Assembly: GCF_040807025.1 (NCBI RefSeq)
Contig: NC_090943.1
Span: 21,605,213 to 21,669,212, forward strand
Source: Struthio camelus
Taxonomy: Eukaryota > Chordata > Aves > Struthioniformes > Struthionidae
Reading direction: 5' to 3'
Length of the DNA stretch: 64,000 nt
The notes beneath the pieces were generated by a model. It was not told the DNA's origin. It ran no database searches and was given only the letters and a program-made list of their open reading frames with translations. Of this stretch, positions 25,201 through 37,200 are shown in pieces. Every line of letters starts with the position of its first letter. The stretch's first letter is position 1. A program made the translations under genes and the position numbers.

Positions 25201-28200
25201 CTTATTACTTTCATTCCACTTCAGAGCTTTTCTCTGTAAGACGCTGGGTCTTGTCCTTCTTTGTCTTAGATGATAACATCACATATGCTTCATGGAAAGT
25301 GTTTGGGAAATACTTCCATGTCTTTTGAAACAAACTTGAATCATGATCTGTGTGTTTCTGAATTGTCCATCTACACATGGGCTCATCTGATTTTAATACG
25401 TGCACTCTCTCCCCCTCCCTTACCCTCTTAATTGCTGACCGTGGTATACCAGTTTCTTCTTGCCCTTGTGTAGCATGTGCTGGTTTTTAGTTATGTGCAG
25501 ATAGCTGACTGCTACTGCGTATCTCTTAGAAATATTATACTTTATTGTTTGAATGAATAATCCATTTTATAGTTGTCTTAAGATCTTTAATTTGAAATAG
25601 GCAAGCTGATAACTAGCCAGATTGTCCTTCAGTTTAGGAGATCCTTTCAGAATCAAAATGATTCTGTAGAGAGCTAGGATTTGGGGGGGGGGGGGGGGGG
25701 AACGACACTGCTGCATTTGAGTTGTTACTATTATGAAGCAGGTCTGCATTGCATATGCCATTTTTCCCCCCTTTTTGAGCCTGCTTGTTTCTCTGTCTTT
25801 CTACAACAGCCTCATGAAATCATGTACCTTATTACTGCTTTTAAAGACTTTTAACAAATTTCTGGGACTGCATACTGTAAAATTGGGGAATGTCAATTTT
25901 CAGGATGTCTCAAATCTTAATTTGGTTTCTTTGTGCTTGTTCATTGTGATGATTTTTAATTCACTACATTATATTCTACAGGGTCTTTACTTATTCAGGC
26001 TCAGGGAGAAGTCTGGCCCCAGTGTAGCTTCAGGCTTATGTGCTGAGAGACTGTTGTCTGTAAAAACTGTTTAACCTGTAGATGTAGAGGGTATGTAGAG
26101 AGTGGGGGAGAAGATTGCAGGAAAAAAAGGATGGTTTCATGGGTAAGCCAGTCAGATGAAAAGTGCCCTTGAGAATTGGATTCTGTTCCTCTCTCCGCCA
26201 CAGAATTCCTACGTGATGCTAGGCAAGTCATTTAAGCGAAACTTTTCCCAAGTGGTGACTAATTGATTTGAGTGCTCTGCAATTCTGGTTGCATAATTTG
26301 AGATACTAGGGGCTGATATGCAGAAATGCTGAGGGCTTGCAGCTGCAGCTGAAGTCAGTGGAAGTCCTGTGCCTTTAAAGTATCGAATGTTGTTTGATAC
26401 TGAGCACTCGGAAGAATCATATCCGAGGCATCGGGGATGAGCGACTATTTTACCTTAATCTGTACCTCGTTCTGCAGTCCATACAAATGAAGGTGATGCA
26501 TGCTTATCTCTTAAGGTGTTACGAAGGTGAATATTATTATTGAAGTACTCTGATGCCATTGTGATGGGCAAATATTCATAGCTTCAAAAATATTTGAATG
26601 CATACAGCTAAGAGCAGATGAGGCCACCTATGAGCAATGTAGAGAAAAATATCGTATAGTTACTCGCTAGGTAAGCAGTCGTCTTGTATATGTTGCATAA
26701 AGACAGAGTGGCAGGAGTGATGATGAAAAATTGTAATCCTTTATCAAGGAACCACCAAATTGTTCCCAAATCTCCTTTACCTGTTTCACAATACTCAAAT
26801 GTTGTCTGTATCATGTAGAATCTTTATCATATTTCTGTTAGCCCTTGACATTTAAGCTGTAAGCTTACATTTAATAAACAAACAAACTCAAATCTATCTT
26901 TTAACAATCTTACTAGATTTTATAGCAATAACTCTTCTCTTGCTGCTTGGTTAAAAAAAAAAAAATTGACCATCCTCTCTCTTGATTCAAAGAGCAAAAC
27001 TAAAGCTTGACCAAAACTTTTTATCCTTTTGGTCTGTCTGCCTACAGTGTGCTCTTTGTTGCCATTGCCACAGGCCGTAGAGCTTCCACGGCTGGCATCT
27101 GCCTGAGGTTGGCTCAGGGTTTGGGTGGGACTAATTGGAAGAGGGGAGCTAGATAAGGCAGCATTAATTTTAGTCCTGCTAAGCTTCCTGCTTCCTCGAC
27201 TTCTTTGCCCTGCAGTAAATATGTCTTTCATTTTGACCAATGTGGTACTTATTGTGACTGATTCTTTCAGAAATAATTCTGCAATGTTTCTGCCACCACA
27301 ATTTTTTTTTCCTTCTTCCAGAATACTGTGTTCTCCAACCCTTAACAAATTACAAGAGGAAGAAGTTGCATCTGTTTTGAGTACTTTTTCATTTCTTGGA
27401 TTTTATTCCATGGCTGAGGTTATGATATAGAGGGAATTGTGGGTTTGGCCTGTTATTTATACTTGCAGGATTGTCAGTAACGTCCTTGCAAACAGAGTGC
27501 TTTTTGTCCATGTAGCAGCTTGGTATTGAATTGCAACTTTAGTTCTTTCCTCTTGATGTGCGTCAAGAGTTACCTTCTAAATATATTCTTGTTTGTCTGT
27601 TAAACTTTCTTTTAACTACTTGGCTAATTCAAGAACTGAAACGTGGTCTCTGCAGCAATATAACAGTATGATGAATAGATAAAATTGAAGTATTGTGTTG
27701 TACTTGTCCTGAACTCAGTCCCTTTCTAGCGTTCACTTTTTAATCTAAAATTTTGGGGAGGACCCACGTGTTAGAATACTGCATGGAGAGTTTATCTTTG
27801 TTTTATTCAAGAGTCCTGTGATCACAGAACTTGCCTATGGCTTCCGTTTTCCAAATATTTTACATCTGTCAGTGTTTCGACTTGAGACCGTAGGGCCACA
27901 GTCCTATCTTCAGACTTTCACTGTTATCTTTTGCGTTGATAATCCTGTAATCCTATGTTGAGAGGCAAGGAAATGAATTAGTAATAGTCACTATCTGCTG
28001 TGGTCAGTTGGCTGAAACAGATTTCTGGTACCTTAGTTAATGGAATGTAACTTGTGCCAAGTTTTCATTGCTGTTCATTCAACTGCTGATTCTTCTTTTT
28101 TATAGGCATGATGTCCTTTTTCTTCTGATCTTTCTTCCCTTTGCAGTTTTTGTTCTCCTCATCCAATTCGGTAGTTGTCTGCCTTGCATCGTACTCCTGC

Positions 28201-31200
28201 TGCTTCCAGGCTGAGGAGCTATCCTTAAAATACAGGTGTCAGAAGAAAATTTGTCTTACCTGTTACTTCTGCTTGTGATGGTGGGGAAATGAAAAGGGAG
28301 AGGGAGGGAGAAGGAAATCCTTTCCTTTCCCCTGCCCTGTTCTGACTCGCTCTTATGAGCTACGATTCTTAGAGGTGCATGACAGGTGAGGGGAAGCAAA
28401 TGTGGGCCATACAACTGCTTAATGTCAGTGGCTGAAAACTGACCTTAGATTTGTTCTGTTTCTTGCTTGCTCTTGTTTCTTGCTTGAGCAGTGGGGAGCA
28501 TTTCCCATTACTGGTTCACTTGTGACTTCAGAGGGTAAGAGCGGCTGTTTTATTCTCTCAGCCCCCTGACAAGTGGGGACACATGAGGTAGCTTGCCAGC
28601 AAAAAAGAAAGGCTTGTTTTTCCTGCGTTATTTTTGAATTTAGGTAAGGAGGGAAGCAAGGACGTATGTGCACAAGCATGAGTTTGATATCCACTGCCTT
28701 CTGCAGGTTGTTGGGCATTGCGCTCGCCTATCTGAACACCACTTAAAGGAGATGGGGAGAAGTGTTTACTTTGCGCTCATCTCTGCTTTTGCTCTTTTGT
28801 GCCTACCTGCCCTCTGTGTCTTCCAGGCTTGTCTGGGTTTTCAGAGCATGTGGTTCAGCTGCAGCCTTCCTGTAGATATTGCTGGGAGAGCAGAAGCTTG
28901 GAGCGTACTGCCTCTACCTGCTGTTCCCCTGGCTCCGGGTCTCCTGGATTTGTGTAGAGTCCATAGTCCTTATTCTGCTCATCTTCCAGCTCTTGCAGAC
29001 CAAGAGGAAGGCAGTTTATGGATCAGTGTGAATTAGCCCCATTCTTTCACTGATGCAGCAGAGTGCCTTCAAGGCGGTACTGGAAAGGAGGGTGGTAACT
29101 GCTTGCTAAAGTGAATGGCTTTAGGAAAAACGGGAAGGTGATGTTTCTGCCTCTTACTTGGGCCTGTGTGGTTCGGTTCAAGCCCTTTAATTTGAAAAAC
29201 ATAAAGGGCAATTCAGGGGACAGCGTGCCACTGTGTGTTAACAATGCCGTAAATGCCTACAAATGCCGTAAATCTTGAGAGATAGCCATCTTCCTTAAAG
29301 ATTATTGGCTCATCTGTACTAAAAGTAAAGTTAGATAAGCACTTTTGGTATGGAAAATACCAATTTTGCATACAAAGTTGGTAGTGAATAGGACAGACTT
29401 ATCTTCAAGTCAGTTCCATCAGAAGTGATTACATATATAGTGAATTCTTTTATATGGGCAGGTTTTTTTTTTTTAAGCTTTCAGGTGGTAAACTTTTAAT
29501 TCACTTTCTGCATGATTTTTAGTTGATGGTTCCTAATGGTAAACTTGATTTGTTTATCCAAGTTCCTTTGAACATCCCCTGGCTAACATCCAGCTTATAC
29601 AGACTCTGGCAGGCTGTGGACGTAGTGATTTGGGATGTTAGTGGCCTCTGCTTTCTGCCCTGTGCCTTTATCAGATGTCCTTTGCTTTAGGTGGTTGGAC
29701 TGTGAGTTGAGGTGGTTGAGCAGTGCTGTCTTTCAGCTCACTCTGTTTGGAGTGAGATAACTTTTAGCGAAGGGTTGGGTTGGACAATTGTAGTACGTAA
29801 TCTGTTAAGCTTATTAGAGTTTTAACGGAGATGTTTGCTTATTGGGTTTTAGGCTGGCGTGCTTCTCACATACAGAACTCTCTGCTGATGGTGGTATCTG
29901 TACTACAGAGAGTGATGGAGGGCATTCCTGTGCTCCTTCAAGGAGGCTATGTACTAACTCAGCAGTGAATTACTATATAAGTAGTGGCATGTTACAACCT
30001 CCCTGAGGTCTTCTGAGTCCCGAGGTAGTAATAGCTCATTAAAATGGTAGTTAATGAGCATAAAGGGATCATTATGCGACTCCTTTACATGACAGGTAGG
30101 GCTAAATCCTAACTAGTTCAGTAGAAAATAGTCTAAATAAAGAGGGAAGGAATTTGATATATGCTGCTGGTGTAGTTTTTTATAAATGTAGCTGTTTAAA
30201 GCATAGTATTTCAAAAAAAAATTGTAGAAATATGTTTTGAGTTAATTAAAATGGGCTTGCAAATATATTTTTAGGGATTTCAGATAACATCCTGTATATT
30301 CTCCAAGTTGCAATAGTCTGTGATGCAACAACATCTTTGGTTAAAAATTTGCATTTTGCTGCTTGTGATCAATTGGCTTTGAAATTTAAAAGAAAAAACC
30401 CCCCTCTCTCACTGTTTTTTTTTTTGGTTTTTTGTTTTAAATTAGAATAGATATCTTCTGTTCTGTATGCTGAAGATAAATAATGGAGGAAGGAAGGAAG
30501 AAAGGTTCCCATAATACAGTTTTGCTCATGGAAAACATGAGATCCTCATACATGAGATCTTCATGGCAAGATCGTTGGGTTTTTTTTTTTTTTTTTTTCA
30601 AGTTGCTGGTGACTAGCTAATGGCTGTTCTGAAAGTTGATGCCTGTGGGGATTATTCACCATGCAAATACTGTGCTGGTGCATAAGGTAATGGGTAGATG
30701 TAAAAAAACTTCTGTATTGGAGATGGTCATTCTCTATTGGCTTCTTGTATGGCTGAAAAGAGAAGATTATAAAGGCATGCGTCCTACATCCTGTTTTTAT
30801 ATGCCCTTCCCCTCCTCAGGTTTTAACATCAGAAGGGTGGGTAATACATACCTTTCAAAAATATGAAAAGTTTTACATACTTTTAGAGCTTATAGGTTAA
30901 TTAAAGATATAATCACAAAAGTGACAGCACAGAATTCTGCTGTTTTGGGGATTCAGTGATAAGAAAGTAGCTGAAATTGGATTTTTTATTTGTTTATTTT
31001 GGATTTTGGCTTTCTTTAAGACTGTATGATTAACTATGTCATCATTGGTTGTCTCCCTCCAAAAAGTACATTAAAACTGAGATCTGGAAAGTGACTATTT
31101 GAAAGGACAGGATAGGTAGGAGGGTATGGATGAGTAATGTCAGTTCTGGTGGAAGGGTGTAACGGGGACAGATTAAGTAAGAAGCAGAGGAGAAAAAGGC

Positions 31201-34200
31201 CTTGGTCTATGGATTTAACCTTGGTGAGTCTCTCAGTTGCTTTAATTCTTTACCTTCTTGAAAGAAGACTGGAAATATTGTACTAAAGCTGAAAGGTAGA
31301 AATAAATATATATAAAATAAACAAGTGGCAGTGTATTTTGGGCGTTACCTAATCGGAAGGGTTGGGACTTGCCAGATACAGCAGCCAAAAATCTTTGCTT
31401 TCTTATACTGAAACTTCAGAGTTGTGAGTGTAGACTGCGTTCTGCTGTCCTTGGTTATAGTGTCACTCCCTAGTGAAATAGGGGTCCTTGGCCTTTGCCA
31501 TGTATGTGCTGAGCAAGAAATGCATGGCAGGAGACATCATAGTTTAACGCTCTCTCTACCAACCTGTACTGCAAAGGAGGTGGTCTTACCTTTTAACAAT
31601 TTTATTTCCTGTGAATATGTTGCAGGATCAGGTGTCTTGCAGGCAATGTGGTTGAGAGCTGTAAGCTGGAAGTCTCTGATGCAGATGGCAGATTTTCAAG
31701 ACGGCATCCTAAAAATAACTTTCTTAAGCCTGTAACGGTGTGTGTGCATGCACACAACGCACATGGTTCCTGGAAAAACATTTGAAATAAAAGAACAGTT
31801 CTAATTTCTTCCTTTTGAAATACCAGAATGAGAATGTAAATGGAAAAAAACCATAACAGTAGGCAGGATTTTGGACTAGTCTGTATGGGCTTGAAGAATG
31901 TTCTCAGTTGCTGTTCTCTAGCTTTATTTTCCATTTTAAAAGTGAAAGAACAGTTCTGAAAACGTTGCAGCAGAGTTGGTGAGTGCTCTCTGCATCTCGG
32001 TCACGTGCAAAGCTGGGGTTCAGCCCTAACTGATGGCTATACATGACAGTGTTGCCTTGGGCGATCTACATTTTCATATCCAAATAATCAAGTTCTGAAA
32101 ATCTAAATAAAAAGGTAAGCAGCTACAATAGTTTTAACAGAAGAAAAAAGTTGGATATGAATACTGCTGTTCAGACTGGTCACGAAAGCCTAAGCCCACG
32201 TAATTGTGCACATGTGCTGAAGAGAACACACTTTTTTTGGTTTCTCAAGCATGAGGCAGCAGAATTTTCTTTCATTTGGCATGCGAGGCTGAAAACAGTG
32301 TCTTCTTTCATTTGGCACACTCCCCTGGAAACAAACATGCCAGTTAAGGGATTGTGCCAGTTATCAGATGCTCACAGGAATACATTGTGCCGATTTGTAT
32401 TCATTTTCATTTCACAAATTGCTTTAAAACTTAGCAACATAAAGAAGCATTAGAGCACCTTTTTAACATTATTTTTAGTTCCTGCATATTTCCCTGCTGT
32501 GCTGTTGTTCTGTTCAAATCAGGGGAGTGCTGCGAGCTGCATGGCTCGGTCGGCCGCGCTGCAGAGCCCGGCGGCTTCCTGGCTACGCTCGGAGCCGTCC
32601 TCCGCAGAGGAGCAGCAAATCTAACTCATTTTACATCCATGAAAAAGATGGGTGTCTTAGAAATATGTTCAATAAAAATAAAGGATGAATTGGACAAAGG
32701 CAGCAAGAAATTTAAGCCAAAACTCCCGTTTGCAGCTGTTAACTCTGACCATTCCTAGATAATGCTTGGTCTTTGGGAGGCTCTCGCTTCTGCTGCGCGG
32801 CGTGGTATTCTCCAGGATTGGCAGCAGCTCCTTCCCACCTCTGGAATTTGCTGTAGGACTCTGCCTTCCCCCTCAGATATTTTTCCAAATGCAAACTTGG
32901 CAAACACAGATGTACTACGCGGGACTAATCTGTTCACATACTTCAAATCAGGACCAGGTTGGAGTGGATACATTTAGTGATGGAAATACAGGAATGACAT
33001 TTTAATCAAGTTTGATATGGGCAAAGTTTCATTTTTATTTCCTAATCTTGTGCTTTTGTTGCTGTTAGAGGAGTGTGTGGTTACGTCTGCTTTATGTGGC
33101 AGCTGCTTTTCCTCCTGGTGTCATTGAGCGATTAGTGTGTGCAGAAACACAGCATGCAGGTGTGACTTTTTTTCTTTAGGGAAATTACTTTCAGAAAAGG
33201 AAGGTGTTTGAGGAAAATTCCAGATGCTTGTGATTCTGCACCGAATGTGTATGTTGTGAAATTTAAGGCAATTGGTACTGATGGTGGGAATTTGGGTGTT
33301 TTTTTTTTTTGTTTAAAGTCTCATTTCAAAATTTTTTATATTAAAAATATAGTACAATCTCTAGAATGAATGCAAGGCATTGAATTATATAGTTTCTGTG
33401 GTAAGCGTGCAGAGTCAGAACAGCCTTTGAGCAGGTAGGTCCCTGCTGGAGAGAGCTGTGCCAGCCTATTCAGAACCAAAATGGGGTGAGGAGGAGGCTG
33501 GAAGAAGGGTTGCAACTATATTTTCAGCCCTAAGAATTACCTAGGCAGGGCTGTGGAGCAGCAGTGTCTCTGTTCTGTCCCCATGTACTTGTGATCATTT
33601 AGGAAAGGTCATTCTTGGGTTCCTTTGTGTTGCTTTAGGAACGAGGACTGTAAATGGATGTTTAATTATTGGCCTACAGTCACATCTGTTTGAGCTTTGG
33701 CACTTAGAGATGTTAGTTCTGTGTGGACTTCTCATGCACAGAACCAGAGGGTAAGTTATTACATGCTGCTGGCACAGTGTGCAGTAGACAGCTGTAGCTT
33801 CTGCCTAGTTATCTGCCCTTGCTTGGTTTGTGAATTTCTGTGCGACAACCGATATACCCTGTAATTTCGAATCACAGAAGAAAAATACACAATTGTAAGT
33901 TTACAAAGTTTACTTTTTTTCCCCCCCTGTACCATTATACTTCAACTTGTGTACCAGATGGTTGCCAAAAGAAAAGTAGTGACTTAAACCCACTCTTCTG
34001 CACAAAATGGAAAATTTTATTGATGAAACTGCATAAATTTAAATTACTCTTGATTTAAAAAAAAACAAAACCAAACTAGTTTTACAAATTTGATCATAAT
34101 TTGGGAAGGCTAAAAAGGCTTTTAGGTTTCACGTCTCATGAAGGCCTGCCAGCAACGAAGTTTATTTGTGGGTGAAGATTTATGCTTCAAATACAGCTGC

Positions 34201-37200
34201 TGTGGAACTGGTGCTCCATACAAGTGCCACTTTCGGTTGCTATATAGCTTCAGTTATATTCACTATTGAAAATTCTACACGGGTGTTCATCAGCGCTGCA
34301 GTTGAAATAAACCTACTAGTATCAGTCTCTTTTCACCCCCAAACAAACGATTGGACAAACAGCAAATGAAGAGAAATCTGACTTTTATCAGCAGACCTGG
34401 TCCTCTGGACCACGTGCTAATGAAGATGATGCCACCTATTTAAGACATTAGCAGGCATATTTAAAACCCAAGATGAACTGAGCGCATTTCCTGTGTTAGA
34501 AGCAGTTGCTAAATTGTAAGCAACTAAGTCTTGTTGTATAACTGCATTGCACTCGAGGGAACAATTTAGGATTTGAATTGTATATGTTGGTAAGTGAAAA
34601 CTATGTAGACATTGATTTTTTTTTTTTTTTTTTCTTCCCCCTTGACCTAATCACTGTTTGCCTATGGCAATATCTGATATGTTATGTGTTCACCAGGAAT
34701 TGTCTTGGGACAGCAATGAGTGTTTTTGATTTTTCTTTTTTTTAAGGTTCATTAGTAATCATAGTTACGGTAACAATAGAAGACAATGGAGTGATATAGT
34801 TGTACTACGTTAGCTTTTCTATTTATTGTAAAGGTGGAAGTGAACTCTGCAGATGAGACTCTAAATTTGTAGAGACGCAGGAGGAGACTAGATTTGAATC
34901 TTTAACTTTTATGCATTTAAAGCAAGAATTTCTTAAGAAAGAAGAAAAGGGACAGCAAATACCTATTTCCAATGTTTTATCCGTTATCAGTAGTGACAAA
35001 GAATCATGTCTTTGTTTCTCCTTCTTATGTATTTGTAGTCTAATGATGCAGCTTTTCTTGGTAATACTGGAGAATATGAAAATGATGCTGAGTAAAATAA
35101 AATTTAGTCATACATTTTTCATCATCTGAATTGAGCGAGCTGAAAAATAAGTGACATAAATAGTGAGAAGCATGCTTCCTCTTCTCCCCCACCCTGGCAA
35201 TCTGGTAGGTATCACTGTCTGGAAAGAAATACGAATAAAAATTCCAGCAGAATACCTTGAAAGTGTATTTAACTTTTGTCACATTGATTGCTTTAAATTG
35301 TGATTTATTTTTTAAGTGAAAATATTGGTTTGTATATTGTATAAGGGCTTATGCTAAAAGGTGTAAAAGATAAACTTTTAACTTCCATGCAGAGATCCCA
35401 TAACTAACACATGGAAACTCTATTTGATCAGTGAAGTGTTAACAATTAAAAAATTCCCATAAGAGTACTTGCATATATTTGCATGCAAAAGAGGCTATAT
35501 ATAGACTTGTTATATGGTATATCTGAGAACTAATTCTAGCATAAAACACTTTTTCTTCCATTGATTTGTCTACTAGGTGCGCTTTTTCCAGCTATGCACC
35601 GGACAGTTGAGCAGTTTTTACTTTAGCTTAGAGCATTCGTTTTGCATTATCTTTTAACGTAAGTGCTTGTGTTAAGCTTTGTTTTTTCAAAATATAGGTG
35701 ATGGAGTATTACCTTTTTTCCTCTTGAATAGCAGCGTAAGAATTGGATGAGCTGGGATTAGGTGCTGATCAGAGAGGTGTATGCTGGCATTGCAGCAACA
35801 GCCGCTCTGAACTAGTAAGTTCCTGTAACAGGAAACAGGGCTGTGAAGAGATGTTCAACCTTGGCAGTGTAGCGGTAGAATATTGCTTTGAAAAGGTGGT
35901 TATTGAGGCCTAGTGCTCTGCTTTTGATGTTTGTATCCACGTGAGGGAGACAGTGCGACAGACTCAGTTGGCTTAATCGGTGGCAAAACTTACTCGCCAA
36001 CCTGAAGCACAGTGTGGAGAAACCAGTTAATGCGTTAGCTGTCTGTAGTATTAGCAGCTCCTTTTGCTGTTGAATGGGATGCCTGTCCGGGGGGTGCCTC
36101 CCCCCCTCCTCAGATGTAGCTCAGATCGAGACTTCTGACATGTAAAAGAAGCTATCCAGGTGGTCTTCAGAGCTTTATCTGTAAAACAAACAAAAATCTT
36201 AATGTGGTTGTGGCATTTTTCCCCGATCTTTGAACCTTTGCCCTGGTGTATGAAATATTCTGGTTTGTAGAAAACACTGACTTCAACTCAAGTGTGTTGT
36301 TGCTTGGCCTTTCTGGAAGGTGGCCAGCTAGCTATAAATGATGGACTCTTAGGACAGCTGACTTGAATGTGGTAGATATTTCTGTATTTGTTTGAAACAA
36401 TTTTTTGTAGTATATTTAGGGCTACTAGGAAGCTGTATAGTGATGGAAGGTTTTTCTTAAAGAATACTCTTTGGGCATCTAAAGCCATTCAAGATGGCTC
36501 CTAAAGGATCTGGAACCTTTCTTGAAGATGTTCAATATTTTCCGTAGGTAACATTAACGAACAAAGTGTTTGGGACTTCATTTTTGAAGACAGAACGCTT
36601 TTCTGTGTTGTGTTTGACCCTGTTGTGGAGAATCAGTTAGCTGGCAAGCATAGTGTTTCTTTCGATATTGGTACAGACCAATTGTGATTGCATCCTTTAC
36701 AGCAGCATCCCATATTCAATGAAGTAGTGCTCTTGTTCCCCCCTTTTTAACCTTTTTGGGCTTAATTATAATTAACTGATATGTTAATAAAGATGATTTT
36801 TGTGGTTTAGCTAAAACCACGGCCATTAAACCGTTACCTGATTTTATTTGCTGTAGCTTTGTTCAAATATTGTATTTTTGTATGGAAGCCACCACATCAA
36901 CAATGTGAGCTTGTCTATCTAAGTTGGTAGATGAAGGCAAACAAAAACAAGCTTTTTATTACTTTTAGTACCTAAGATGCATGTTTTTGTAAAATGATCA
37001 ACTTTTTCCCCATTTTCTCAAGATGAAGCAACGTAATTCCTTCAGAGTTGACTTGAGATCTCTTGTTTCGCTTGTGCGTGGAACAGGAAAACTATATTTT
37101 GTCCTGGTCTCTTACCAAAATAATTGTGCTACTCCTAAGTGAAACTTAATGTAAGTCCTCCAAATACAACTCAAAACATTGTAACTTGTTTTTTCTTGTT

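Larger units (their letters stand above)
13700..25680. other. Intron 1, central part: no recognised gene
   Basis: This is AT-rich unique-looking sequence with low-complexity tracts: an A/C-rich stretch at 16295-16410, C runs near 20174 and 21091-21113, and an A14 run near 24739. The longest chance frame (18051-18443 on the - strand) has no recognisable domain. No exon, RNA gene or recent transposon was seen. Confidence 0.6.

Noticed and set aside
26716..26815. Possible C/D-box snoRNA starting at GTGATGATGA
   Set aside because: No CTGA box D at a suitable distance and no terminal stem. RTGATGA-like strings are common in AT-rich introns.
26920..27348. 142-codon open frame on the - strand in intron 1
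   Set aside because: No recognisable motif, and it runs through a homopolymer-encoded Phe/Lys segment. It is best explained as chance.
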